Shown: in pieces, positions 12,514 to 19,945 of the stretch | How the letters are laid out: every line of letters starts with the position of its first letter | Numbering within the stretch: position 1 is the first letter of the stretch | Virus record (IMG/VR): IMGVR_UViG_3300018429_000002 | Location: 1 to 64,000 of that record | Source: a virus | DNA: 64,000 nt | Direction: 5' to 3' (one strand) | Program-made: the position numbers and the translations under genes | The notes under the pieces: model-generated | What the model saw: only the letters and a program-made list of their open reading frames with translations | Databases searched by the model: none | What the model was told of the DNA's origin: nothing

Positions 12514-12622
12514 AGAAACGCCAAAACTTCCGTACGAGCCGGGCGCGTGGTCGGTATTGGTCCCTCTGATGGCTGTGGTGATCATGATTGGCATCATGGC
12601 GCTAGTAGTTAAATCATGCTGA
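12497..12622 (+). CDS. 41-residue membrane peptide
   Basis: ATG inside the end of the zinc-motif gene. A polar N-terminus is followed by VLVPLMAVVIMIGIMALVV, one span. Overlap indicates translational coupling. Confidence 0.5.
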   Translation: MTQGSKETPKLPYEPGAWSVLVPLMAVVIMIGIMALVVKSC

Positions 12623-12634
12623 ACGCGGACGCCT

Positions 12635-12727
12635 ATGAGCACGCACCAAAAGTCACTGTTTCAGATGTTGGGAGTCGCTGTCTTTATCATCGTGTTTTCG
12701 ATTTTCGTGATCGTGACTGGGGGTTGA
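12635..12727 (+). CDS. 30-residue membrane peptide
   Basis: ATG 12635; MLGVAVFIIVFSIFVIV is one span. A weak upstream site leaves expression uncertain. A competing longer frame from 12616 is considered a shadow of this peptide and of the gene at 12733. Confidence 0.4.
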   Translation: MSTHQKSLFQMLGVAVFIIVFSIFVIVTGG

Positions 12728-12732
12728 GCCAG

Positions 12733-12975
12733 ATGAAAGTCACAATTCTCAAAGACATAACACCGAAGGGGTGGACAAGTGTTTTTTACGCCGCAACTTC
12801 TCGGATTGATTATGACGCCAAAAGCCCAATCGCCAAGAAGGATCATCAGTTGAGCTTTCAACGTGGCCCGCATTACGGGAACGTTGGCGATATGTGCGCC
12901 GGCCTAAGCCACGATCAACTGCTTGATTTGGAGCGCCGAGGCTTTGTGAGGATTGAGAGGGTGACCGGGGGTTGA
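12733..12975 (+). CDS. Phage hypothetical protein (80 residues)
   Basis: ATG 12733 has GGGGGTTGAGCC upstream. Soluble, beta-rich start (KVTILKDITPKGWTSVFYA), then a helix (LSHDQLLDLERRGFVRI). The only clearly soluble product in this micro-peptide run. Confidence 0.65.
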   Translation: MKVTILKDITPKGWTSVFYAATSRIDYDAKSPIAKKDHQLSFQRGPHYGNVGDMCAGLSHDQLLDLERRGFVRIERVTGG

Positions 12976-12979
12976 GCAA

Positions 12980-13084
12980 ATGACCGACAACACGAGAACC
13001 TTCATCATGGTCGTGTTGGGTATCGTGGCTCTCTTTCTAATCTGCAGCAGGGACGTTTCAGAGCACATTAGGAACAGTCAATGA
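12980..13084 (+). CDS. 34-residue membrane peptide
   Basis: ATG 12980, four bases after the previous stop. FIMVVLGIVALFLIC is one span, and a polar tail follows. The stop overlaps the next ATG. Confidence 0.5.
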   Translation: MTDNTRTFIMVVLGIVALFLICSRDVSEHIRNSQ

Positions 13085-13341
13085 TGATTCGAATTCTCTT
13101 GTTGGTGGTTTGGCTGTCAGGCACAGCCGCTTGCTTTGTGGTAATCCGTCCGCAGTTAGAAAACGATTATGAGCCCGTGTTCGCGACGGTTATTGGAAGC
13201 GCGATGTTTTGGCCACTGATGCTTCCAGTGTTCTGTTGTACCTTGGCATATCGAGCGGCGAACTCTTCCTTTCAGGCGTTCAAAGCGCGCAAGAATCGCC
13301 CCGCGTTGCGTTCGGGCTTTGAAAACGGATTATACGAATGA
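13081..13341 (+). CDS. Two-span membrane protein
   Basis: 86 residues; ATGATG start (13081 or 13084). Spans at about 2-22 (IRILLLVVWLSGTAACFVVI) and 35-57 (VIGSAMFWPLMLPVFCCTLA) with a basic tail. Holin-like topology again. Coupled on both sides by ATGA overlaps. Confidence 0.6.
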   Translation: MMIRILLLVVWLSGTAACFVVIRPQLENDYEPVFATVIGSAMFWPLMLPVFCCTLAYRAANSSFQAFKARKNRPALRSGFENGLYE

Positions 13342-13409
13342 GAGCACTGCGAATCATTCAATGGCTCGGAGAATGGCTTAGCAGGTTGAGGTGGTGGCTG
13401 TTTGGGTAG
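13338..13409 (+). CDS. 23-residue amphipathic peptide
   Basis: ATG overlaps the previous stop (ATGA). The sequence is Trp/Arg/Leu-rich (IIQWLGEWLSRLRWWLFG), suggesting a membrane-surface helix. It ends one base before the convergent zinc-ribbon gene. Confidence 0.45.
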   Translation: MRALRIIQWLGEWLSRLRWWLFG

Positions 13410-13565
13410 CTAACTTTTCTTGGGCCGCCCGCGCTTTACGGTCCCGCGCTTCGTATTCCAGTAGGGAGAGTTACATTTAGCACAACCAGTCGGGACGATT
13501 TCAGAGATCCATTTATGGCCACAGCGCTCGCAAATACACTTGTTGACTTTGATCGGGGTAATCAT
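13410..13565 (-). CDS. Small zinc ribbon with AT-hook-like tail
   Basis: 51 residues on the minus strand. CICERCGHKWISE (Cys 10, 12, 15) and CAKC (28-31) form a zinc ribbon, and the tail KRGRPKK contains the GRP core of an AT-hook, suggesting DNA binding. Third gene of the minus island after 14187 and 13653; convergent with the membrane-peptide operon. Confidence 0.65.
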   Translation of the reverse strand: MITPIKVNKCICERCGHKWISEIVPTGCAKCNSPYWNTKRGTVKRGRPKKS

Positions 13566-13652
13566 GGCTTTCTCCGAAGGTTGGCCCCCGCTCCAAGCGA
13601 GCGACCTGCGCCGCTCACGCTTTCGCGTTGGAGTCTTGAAGCGGGGATGAGG

Positions 13653-14144
13653 CTATTCCGCTTCCGCAAACAGCTTTTCAGCTTCTTCGGGCGAGCAGAA
13701 CGCCCAACCGGTATTGTGAATATTCACCGCTGCGATAGTTTCGTCCACTCGCACGATATGATTCCATCCTTGGCTAAAGATCGTTCCCACTCGGAAGGGG
13801 AACATGTCGGCGGGCGCTTGCAAAAGAGAACCAAAGCCGATCACCCAGAGCGAATCATCGCGCACTTCAAAGGCTTCGTGGCCGTATTGGTCGGCTTGGC
13901 TAAAAATGTCGGCGGTATCAAAGTCGGTGATTTCGTGTTTGGAAATCTCGTGGAAGGAGCTGTCGGTGCCGTTGAGGATCAATTCCCGGTCGCCGTCCCA
14001 GCAGTCCACGACGCAAGCCGCAAAGTTATTGTCACCCGTTTCCCGTTTAACCTCAGAGTCAAGGTAGTTGGCTGCAAGGGTGAGTGCCGTTTCCCGTTCG
14101 GAGTCGCTGCTGGAGTGCCCTTGGATGAATTCTTGAACTGTCAT
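13653..14144 (-). CDS. Minus-strand protein of unknown function (163 residues)
   Basis: ATG with AAGGGAGATAAA upstream. Acidic, with helical N-terminus (TALTLAANYLDSEVKRETG) and beta-rich remainder (SLWVIGFGSLL, NHIVRVDETIAAVNIHNTG). Follows 14187-14447 by 42 bases, so it shares that promoter. The plus-strand frame across it (13515-14465) is a shadow. Confidence 0.7.
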   Translation of the reverse strand: MTVQEFIQGHSSSDSERETALTLAANYLDSEVKRETGDNNFAACVVDCWDGDRELILNGTDSSFHEISKHEITDFDTADIFSQADQYGHEAFEVRDDSLWVIGFGSLLQAPADMFPFRVGTIFSQGWNHIVRVDETIAAVNIHNTGWAFCSPEEAEKLFAEAE

Positions 14145-14186
14145 TTTATCTCCCTTTTTGCTCTTTCGAGCGCCTGTATCGCTAGA

Positions 14187-14447
14187 TTAAAAGTTGCCGC
14201 CTCTTACTTTCCAGATTTGATTCGCAATGCCCGCCGCATTGCCGCTGGCCTCAAAGCCGGCCTTGCGCATCGAGGCATCAACCTGCGCCTGCGTGGGGCG
14301 TGGGCCGGTTCGTTCTGCCGCCTTGCGAGCCTGCATTTCGTGCCACGTTTCGCAGGGATTCTTTCGCGCCCAAGGGCCGTCGGCGCTTTTGCAATGAGGG
14401 CAAGCGCCGTTGCTGAAATCGTGTTGTCGGGCTGCTGTGTTTTCCAT
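14187..14447 (-). CDS. Zinc-knuckle small protein, probably leaderless
   Basis: 86 residues. CPHCKSADGPWARKNPCETW holds C-x2-C and a third Cys, with RPTQAQVDASMRKAGFEASG downstream. Its ATG lies only 6 nt after TAGTAT of the minus promoter at 14454-14482, so the mRNA should start at or next to the ATG. First gene of the minus island. Confidence 0.65.
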   Translation of the reverse strand: MENTAARQHDFSNGACPHCKSADGPWARKNPCETWHEMQARKAAERTGPRPTQAQVDASMRKAGFEASGNAAGIANQIWKVRGGNF

Positions 14448-14453
14448 GTCCAG

Positions 14454-14482
14454 ATACTACAGTAATTGTATGGTCGTGTCAA
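14454..14482 (-). promoter_or_regulatory. Minus promoter of the 14447 island
   Basis: On the minus strand TTGACA (14477-14482), 17 bp, TAGTAT (14454-14459). The upstream AAAGAATT and -10 GTAGTATCT match the promoter at 11566-11595, so both islands may be under one control. Confidence 0.65.
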
Positions 14483-14633
14483 CATAATTCTTTAATGGCA
14501 GGCGTTATTTTTTATTCGGGAGGTTTTCAGTTGAGGCAACCAGGAGAATACGCGGATAGCTACCTTGAACCTCTCGAAACTATCTCGGAGAGGATCACGC
14601 GGGTAACGAATCATGGAGAATCGAGGACAAAGC

Positions 14634-14807
14634 ATGGCGACAAAGAAACCAAAGAAACGAAATCCGCAGGATGCAACTCGCGCCCGAGATGTGGCTCCGC
14701 TTCGTCGCAGGCTGGAAAAAGCTGAGGATAAAATTAAGCAACTGCAAGCGCTGGTTGAGCGGATTACTGAGCACATCCATGAGTATGATGGAGTGGATGT
14801 TACGTGA
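14634..14807 (+). CDS. Small coiled-coil protein
   Basis: 57 residues from ATG 14634 (GAGGACAAAGC upstream; the in-frame ATG at 14613 has no site). Basic N-terminus (ATKKPKKRNPQDATRARD) then a heptad helix (LRRRLEKAEDKIKQLQALVE). Its stop overlaps a following GTG. Role unknown. Confidence 0.6.
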   Translation: MATKKPKKRNPQDATRARDVAPLRRRLEKAEDKIKQLQALVERITEHIHEYDGVDVT

Positions 14808-14851
14808 AAGGTCAACAGGGAGAGTACAGGCGGGATGAGGTGAAAGCGTGA
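14804..14851 (+). CDS. 15-residue coupling ORF
   Basis: GTG overlaps the previous stop (GTGA) and the ORF's own TGA overlaps the next GTG. The peptide (VKGQQGEYRRDEVKA) is unremarkable; probably a relay for translating ribosomes. Confidence 0.3.
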   Translation: MKGQQGEYRRDEVKA

Positions 14852-15135
14852 GCGCATCAAATCCGGTCTATTCAGGCGATCCGAACGACGAGGCATGGGC
14901 GTCTCCGAGCGAATTCGCAGACTGTGGTTTGTGCATCGTGTGCATGGCAAAGCGATACCTTCAGGGGAACGTGACCAAGTTAGAAGAAGGCGAAAGCGTG
15001 AGCGAGACTGAGACTAGAACTGCTGAGGCGATGAGTCCCGACAGGATGGCGGCGGACATTAAGGAACTACAGGAGCAGGTCAAGGTGTTGACCGAGAGCC
15101 TGCGCGAACTGAATTGGCGGGCACAGAATGCTTAG
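14848..15135 (+). CDS. Acidic coiled-coil protein with Cys pair
   Basis: 95 residues from GTG. CGLCIVC near residue 26 could bind metal or form disulphides. The C-terminal half is coiled coil (MAADIKELQEQVKVLTESLR). Overlaps the start of the spanin-like gene by 8 bases, so it belongs to the lysis unit. Confidence 0.6.
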   Translation: MSASNPVYSGDPNDEAWASPSEFADCGLCIVCMAKRYLQGNVTKLEEGESVSETETRTAEAMSPDRMAADIKELQEQVKVLTESLRELNWRAQNA

Positions 15136-15577
15136 TTTCCTTTCAAAGCTCACGCCGTGGCGAATCATCGGGGCGGTTGCTGGCCTCGTGGTTTTGATTG
15201 GAATTATCACGCTTTCGGTGAACTGGTTTCAGGCTCGCAACTTGGACAAGGCGCGAAAGCAGTACGAGGTTGATAAGGCATCATGGGCTACGGAGCGCGC
15301 AGGGATGCTTAGCAGGGCCGAGGAAGCCGAGAAGCGGGCGGCGGCACTGGAACCCAAGGCGATAGCGTTTGACGCCCTTGCAGCGCAACACAAGGCCGCT
15401 GACCCAGCACTGGTGAAACAGATTGAGGAGGTTTCCAAAAATGAAGTGGATAGGTTGGCTAACGCGGAACAGCCTACTAACTGCCGTGATCGCGTTCAGT
15501 CTGTGTGCGACCTCCTTCGCGCAAGGAACCCAAAGTACGACTGCGGTACGATCTTCAGAGAGAACTGCGGACAGTGA
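15128..15577 (+). CDS. Inner-membrane spanin-like protein (Rz-like)
   Basis: 149 residues. One N-terminal span (IIGAVAGLVVLIGIITLSV) and a long charged coiled coil (residues 35-110), with three Cys (NCRDRVQSVCDLL, DCGTIF) near the end. This is the build of Rz-type inner spanins, which join with an outer-membrane partner to fuse the membranes after the lysin has acted. The partner gene starts inside this one at 15441 in another frame, as in Rz/Rz1. Confidence 0.7.
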   Translation: MLSFLSKLTPWRIIGAVAGLVVLIGIITLSVNWFQARNLDKARKQYEVDKASWATERAGMLSRAEEAEKRAAALEPKAIAFDALAAQHKAADPALVKQIEEVSKNEVDRLANAEQPTNCRDRVQSVCDLLRARNPKYDCGTIFRENCGQ

Positions 15578-16019
15578 AACGGCAAAGCAATTGGAGATTG
15601 CCCTCATAAAACTTGGCGCGTCTGAGGCTCGTGAGGAATTACAGAAACAAAGGCTCGCTGAGAAAGACGCCACGATTAAAGCGCTTGAGGATGCGCGGGA
15701 TGTGCGTGTTGACCAAATCGCAGACCTGAGAACGGCGAACAAAGAACGAGCAACAGTGAATACAGGGGACGCCCGAATGCTTGAGGCTGCAAACGGTGTG
15801 ATAGCGAAGCAAGACGCGGAGATTGCGAAGCTGAGGAATCCTGGATTTCTTTCCAGCGTGTTCGATATGCGGACGGCATACGGCGGCATCTTTGGATATG
15901 CTGCGTGCAAATTGACAACGGGCTCGAATCCAACGATTAGCCTCCCCGGATTCAATCAGAATTCAATATTTATTACGTCACCTGAAGAGAGAACACGAAA
16001 GGCTTTGAGGGGAAAATGA
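15441..16019 (+). CDS. Secreted coiled-coil partner of the spanin (Rz1-like position)
   Basis: 192 residues from ATG 15441, whose site GAGGAGG lies inside the upstream gene. Signal peptide LLTAVIAFSLCATSFAQG with probable cleavage after SFA; a Cys at about 20 lacks a convincing lipobox. A long coiled coil follows (residues 55-115), then a C-terminal domain. Rz1 proteins are normally short lipoproteins; this one is three times longer with no clear lipid site, so it may be a periplasmic variant. Confidence 0.6.
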   Translation: MKWIGWLTRNSLLTAVIAFSLCATSFAQGTQSTTAVRSSERTADSETAKQLEIALIKLGASEAREELQKQRLAEKDATIKALEDARDVRVDQIADLRTANKERATVNTGDARMLEAANGVIAKQDAEIAKLRNPGFLSSVFDMRTAYGGIFGYAACKLTTGSNPTISLPGFNQNSIFITSPEERTRKALRGK

Positions 16020-16240
16020 AGGAAATATCAGTTAGCTCAATGAATATACCAACTGGGTTTTGGCGAACGCGCCCTTTGCGCGAAAAGTTCTGGCTGAAGC
16101 TGGCTTACTTGCTACCGCGAAACCTCGTTTACTGGGCCTGTATTCGGCTATGCGCCAATGCGACGACTGGCAAGTACGAAAATCAAGTCGTGCCCGATCT
16201 CACAGTGATGGATGCCCTAAAGCGGTGGGAAGACGGGTAA
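16016..16240 (+). CDS. Phage hypothetical protein (74 residues)
   Basis: ATG overlaps the previous stop. Contains LREKFWLKLAYLLPRNLVYW, a moderately hydrophobic helix that may associate with membrane, then a polar end (TVMDALKRWEDG). Similar short proteins occur near phage lysis genes. Function unknown. Confidence 0.6.
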   Translation: MKEISVSSMNIPTGFWRTRPLREKFWLKLAYLLPRNLVYWACIRLCANATTGKYENQVVPDLTVMDALKRWEDG

Positions 16241-16276
16241 TTGGATACGGGTAGAAAAGCGAAAGTAGGTAAGGAA

Positions 16277-16525
16277 ATGGACGATGCTGCAAATTGGTGG
16301 AAGCAGGGAAGCGCTCTCCCTCGTTCTGTCGCCGAATCTAAAGGCATAAGGGTAAGCGATCACCTTACGATGACAGACGCAAAACACTTCCACTACGGGG
16401 TGGTCATGGATATTGATCGAATGATCGATACTCCATGCGACGTGGATATCCGGGTAACACACAACGGCCAAACCAAGGAATTCTCTTACGCTGAATTCTT
16501 TACACGTCTTGGGTTTAAGGAGTAA
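16277..16525 (+). CDS. Phage hypothetical protein (82 residues)
   Basis: ATG 16277 with GGTAAGGAA upstream; a TTG at 16241 would add 12 residues without a site. Soluble alpha/beta: KHFHYGVVMDIDRMIDTPCD then VDIRVTHNGQTKEFSYAEFF. No family recognised. Confidence 0.65.
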   Translation: MDDAANWWKQGSALPRSVAESKGIRVSDHLTMTDAKHFHYGVVMDIDRMIDTPCDVDIRVTHNGQTKEFSYAEFFTRLGFKE

Positions 16526-16529
16526 ATCT

Positions 16530-16604
16530 ATGCAATCCGTCGCTATTCCGGTTCGAGACATCACAAAACTATGGATTCGGATTATTCTTCTATCTGCTGG
16601 GTAG
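16530..16604 (+). CDS. 24-residue hydrophobic peptide
   Basis: Strong site TAAGGAGTAAATCT before ATG 16530; the peptide ends KLWIRIILLSAG. The last small ORF before the late promoter. Expression is likely from the signal; function unknown. Confidence 0.45.
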   Translation: MQSVAIPVRDITKLWIRIILLSAG

Positions 16605-16624
16605 TAGATATACGGGGTGAGGTA

Positions 16625-16654
16625 GTCGGTTTATGCAAAAACTATGCATAGAAT
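16625..16654 (+). promoter_or_regulatory. Putative late promoter for the structural operon
   Basis: TAGAAT (16649-16654) in CATAGAATGCTCC, close to GATAGAATGCC at 1885 and GGTAGAATGCTTC at 2667. GTCGGT lies upstream, with ATGCAT palindromes around it. No TTGACA -35. Lies 60 nt before the terminase small-subunit gene, the natural position for a late promoter. Confidence 0.5.
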
Positions 16655-16714
16655 GCTCCGAAACACGGGTGTAATGCATAAAACAGGCGAGTTTTAATTC
16701 CAGAGCAAAACATA

Positions 16715-17014
16715 ATGGCAGGGATACCGGGATCAGGAGGCAAGAAAGGTCGAAGCGGGCGCAAGTCCAAGGCGGTAGAGATGGGGCTTGTGGCATTGCT
16801 CGATAAGTGCTGGACAGTCGCCGACCGTGAGAACTGCATTAGAAAGCTCGCAAAGACAGCCTCTGATCCGCTGTCTAACGACCGAATGGACGCAGCTAAG
16901 TTGTTGATGTCTTATGCGTTTGGCAAGCCAAAGGAAAAGGTTGAGCATGGCGGGGATGGCGGCGGGGCGATTGAGGTAATTGTTCGACATGTCAGCAAGC
17001 CCCCGACAGATTGA
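16715..17014 (+). CDS. Terminase small subunit
   Basis: 99 residues. A basic Gly/Ser/Lys N-terminus (GSGGKKGRSGRKSKAVE) followed by helices (CIRKLAKTASDPLSNDRMDA, LLMSYAFGKPKEKVEH) is characteristic of small terminases that recognise phage DNA before packaging. Overlaps the large-subunit start by 26 bases in another frame. Assigned by position and composition. Confidence 0.75.
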   Translation: MAGIPGSGGKKGRSGRKSKAVEMGLVALLDKCWTVADRENCIRKLAKTASDPLSNDRMDAAKLLMSYAFGKPKEKVEHGGDGGGAIEVIVRHVSKPPTD

Positions 17015-18221
17015 GATCGAGGTTCCCGAACTCCACCCCGCGCAGCAGACAATTGTCAACGAGTCGAGCCGTTTCAACGTGCTCGCCTGTGGCAGGCGCT
17101 TTGGTAAATCACTTCTTGGGATCCAATTGGCTATTGAGCCCGCCTTGAATGGATACCCGGTCGGATGGTTTTCCCCTACCCATAAAATGCTGGCTGAGGT
17201 CTGGCGTGACATGCAAAACATTCTCGCACCCGTCATTAAGCGCAAGGCACATCAAGAGCATCGATTGGAACTGATAACAGGTGGTGTCATTGACATGTGG
17301 TCACTGGACGCGGCGGACAGTACCAGGGGCCGCAGGTATAAAAGGGTGGTAGTTGACGAGGCTGCGATGGTTCCAGCGTTTCAGGATGCGTGGCAAGCTG
17401 TCATTACGCCTACGCTCGCGGATTACGTGGGCGATGCCTTTTGGTTGTCCACCCCGCGAGGGATGAATTTCTTTAAGCAGGGTTTTGACAACGGGCAAGA
17501 TCCTCTCCAGCCTGAGTGGGCAAGCTGGCAGTTTCCGACCTCAGCCAACCCGCGCATCAAGCCGGAGGAGATTGAGTTTCAGCGTCAGCAACTGCCAGAG
17601 CTTACGTTTAATCAGGAGTACCTGGCTGAGTTTCTCCAATCGGAGGGCGCGGTCTTCCGAAACATCAAACCAAACCTAACCGCGCCATTGAAGCCGATTC
17701 CCGAACAGCATAAAGGCCACCGAATTGTCTCAGGGCTCGACTGGGCTCAAAAGCACGATTTCACCGCTCACTGCGTTGGATGTGCGGATTGCAAGGTTGA
17801 GGTTGAGCTAGATCGGTTTAATAAGATCGAGTGGGCGTTTCAGCGAGCGCGCATTAGGGCGAGTCGAGATCGCTGGAGCATCAGAACGATCCTTGCAGAG
17901 GAGAACTCCATCGGTTCACCTAATATCGAGGCGCTACAACATGAAGGATTGCCGGTTAGGCCTTTTACGACCACAGCGACTACTAAAGGACCGCTGATTC
18001 AATCTCTCGCCTTAGCCTTCGAGCGCAGCGAATTTAAGTGGCTAAATCTTCCGGTCGCAACTGCTGAGCTTGTTGCCTATGAGTCAAAGGTTTCTGCCGT
18101 TACAGGACGGGCGACGTATTCAGCCCCGGAAGGAATGAACGATGATACGGTGATAGCGCGGGCGTTGATGCTTCAAGCAGCGCAGATGCCGATGTTCAGG
18201 CAGACACCGCTAAACCTCTAG
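16989..18221 (+). CDS. Terminase large subunit
   Basis: 410 residues from ATG 16989. ATPase part: Walker-A-like GRRFGKS (35-41), Walker B VVVDEA (120-125), then a coupling STPRG motif. Nuclease part: RNase-H-like acidic residues in SGLDWAQKHDF, ILAEENSIG and NDDTVIARAL. It drives DNA into the procapsid through the portal and cuts at the end. Full length and intact. Confidence 0.92.
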   Translation: MSASPRQIEIEVPELHPAQQTIVNESSRFNVLACGRRFGKSLLGIQLAIEPALNGYPVGWFSPTHKMLAEVWRDMQNILAPVIKRKAHQEHRLELITGGVIDMWSLDAADSTRGRRYKRVVVDEAAMVPAFQDAWQAVITPTLADYVGDAFWLSTPRGMNFFKQGFDNGQDPLQPEWASWQFPTSANPRIKPEEIEFQRQQLPELTFNQEYLAEFLQSEGAVFRNIKPNLTAPLKPIPEQHKGHRIVSGLDWAQKHDFTAHCVGCADCKVEVELDRFNKIEWAFQRARIRASRDRWSIRTILAEENSIGSPNIEALQHEGLPVRPFTTTATTKGPLIQSLALAFERSEFKWLNLPVATAELVAYESKVSAVTGRATYSAPEGMNDDTVIARALMLQAAQMPMFRQTPLNL

Positions 18222-18245
18222 AAAAATAAATCTCTCATCAACGGT

Positions 18246-18449
18246 ATGCTTCGCCAGATGCCCAAAACCAAAAAAGACAACCCCATCTCCGCGCGCCCTC
18301 AGGTTGGCGACACTCTTGAGCTTAAATCCGGTGGACCGAAAATGACTCTTAGCTCAAAGCTCGGAGGTCGCTTTCAATGTGAGTGGTTTAAAGGTGAAGA
18401 GCTGATGCGCGGCGACTTTCACCCAGCAGAACTTAAGCCCGCTACTTGA
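18246..18449 (+). CDS. YodC-like DUF2158 protein
   Basis: 67 residues (ATG 18246; ATG 18258 possible). VGDTLELKSGGPKMTLSS, then QCEWFKGEELMRGDFHPAEL matches the DUF2158/YodC signature (G-D-x-V-x-LKSGGP-x-MT ... C-x-WF). Small barrel-like proteins of unknown function, sometimes found between terminase and portal genes. The stop overlaps the portal start region. Confidence 0.75.
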   Translation: MLRQMPKTKKDNPISARPQVGDTLELKSGGPKMTLSSKLGGRFQCEWFKGEELMRGDFHPAELKPAT

Positions 18450-18451
18450 TT

Positions 18452-19945
18452 ATGCCCATCGAACCCCAGAACAAGCCAAACTACGAATCCAACGCTTACA
18501 AGTCCATGACTTCAGCGTGGACGGTTGTAAGTGACGTATCTGGTGGCACAGCCCGGATGCGGGAGTGTAGTGCTACTTACCTCCCTCAAGAGCCGGCCGA
18601 AAGACCGGAATCTTATAACCGAAGGCTAGCCCGCTCCGTCTTTTTCAATGCTTTCAATCGAATCCTTGACGCACTGGTGGGCATGGTTCACAAGGCTGAT
18701 CCTGAACTTGGTGATGATGTTCCCGAGGAGATCAAGAAACATCTTGAGAACATTGATCTGGCCGGTTCGCATCTTGACCCGTTTCTAAAGGAATTGTTCA
18801 CGGACGCGGTTCGGGACGGGCACGCATTTATCCTTGTGGACATGCAGCCCGCTTTACCTGCTAACGCTACACGGGCCGATGAGATCGCCCAGGGACGCAG
18901 ACCGTATTGGGTGAAGTACAAAGCGAACCAAGCGAAAAACTGGCGCACTACGGTAGTAAACGGCGAGACAATCTTGAGTCAGATTACCTTTGAAGAAAAG
19001 ACAAACGAGTCGGATGGCGAGTACGGCGAAAAGGAAGTCTGCCGTTATCGAGTTTTCAAGTTGGAAAGTGGATTGGTTAAGTGGGCGCTTTATCGCAAGG
19101 TTGTACAGGTAGGGACGAAGGAAGAAACGTTTATCGAAGAAGGATCGGGCACGGTAAACAATCAAACCAGGATCCCGGTTGCCGTGGTCTATGGTAACAG
19201 ACTCGGAATGCTTGTGAGTTCTCCTCCTCTGCTTGATCTCGCCTATCTGAACATTGCTCACTGGCAAGAGTATTCTGATTACAGAAACATCCTGCACATT
19301 GCCCAGGTTCCATTGCTTGCGCGTATCGGCGCGAATCAAGACCAGCAAAAGGTAGAGATTGGGGTTGGTAGCACCTTAGACGTGGAAACAGGCGGAGATG
19401 TGAAGTGGATTGAGATTCACGGGAACGGGGTCACAGCGGCGCGCACTGAACTACAAGACATCGAACAGCGAATGGCCTTGATGGGTCTTTCAATGCTTAG
19501 CCAGAAGGCCGATTCCAACGTTACCGCAACTGAGATTAGATCGAACAACCTTCAGGAGTCTTCAGACCTCGCAACGATGGCCCGGTCTGAGCAGGACGGG
19601 GCTGAGATGGCCTTAGAGTTCCACGCAAAGTATCTAAACTTGCCTTCTGGCGGATCGCTCAAGCTGGGAGTTGCCGAGTCTGACGTAGTTCTGGACGCGG
19701 TCATGGTCACAGCGGTTAGCAATCTAGTCTCGAAGGGCCAGTTAACACTTGAGACCTTTCTAAACCTCCTTCAGCGAGGCTTGCCAGGGGTTGAACTGCA
19801 GGATGAGCTAAAGAAGCTTGAGGCGGAAGCAGTCAAGAGCGCGGCTAATGGCCCGAACGTTGCGAAGGCTGGAATTCAAGGCGCACCACCGGGAATCAAG
19901 GATTTGTTTGGAGCGCAACCAAAGGCTAATGGAGCACTCGTGTGA
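18452..19945 (+). CDS. Portal protein (DUF4055 type)
   Basis: 497 residues from ATG 18452 (TTG 18446 would add two). ATYLPQEPAERPESYNRRLA and RSVFFNAFNRILDALVGMV match DUF4055 phage portals. It forms the dodecameric channel at the capsid vertex that binds terminase and, later, the connector. Overlaps the next gene's GTG (GTGA). Confidence 0.85.
   Translation: MPIEPQNKPNYESNAYKSMTSAWTVVSDVSGGTARMRECSATYLPQEPAERPESYNRRLARSVFFNAFNRILDALVGMVHKADPELGDDVPEEIKKHLENIDLAGSHLDPFLKELFTDAVRDGHAFILVDMQPALPANATRADEIAQGRRPYWVKYKANQAKNWRTTVVNGETILSQITFEEKTNESDGEYGEKEVCRYRVFKLESGLVKWALYRKVVQVGTKEETFIEEGSGTVNNQTRIPVAVVYGNRLGMLVSSPPLLDLAYLNIAHWQEYSDYRNILHIAQVPLLARIGANQDQQKVEIGVGSTLDVETGGDVKWIEIHGNGVTAARTELQDIEQRMALMGLSMLSQKADSNVTATEIRSNNLQESSDLATMARSEQDGAEMALEFHAKYLNLPSGGSLKLGVAESDVVLDAVMVTAVSNLVSKGQLTLETFLNLLQRGLPGVELQDELKKLEAEAVKSAANGPNVAKAGIQGAPPGIKDLFGAQPKANGALV

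Noticed and set aside
13515-14465. Long plus-strand open frame (316 codons)
   Set aside because: It runs opposite three minus-strand genes with good ribosome sites, zinc motifs and a TTGACA promoter; its own start has no site and its protein is low-complexity Arg/Ala-rich, typical of a shadow frame.
14495-14725. Plus-strand frame before the coiled-coil gene
   Set aside because: Starts within the minus promoter region and ends out of frame with the well-marked gene at 14634.
15281-15955. Minus-strand frame of 224 codons
   Set aside because: Antisense of the nested spanin genes, whose coiled-coil codon pattern creates a long reverse frame.
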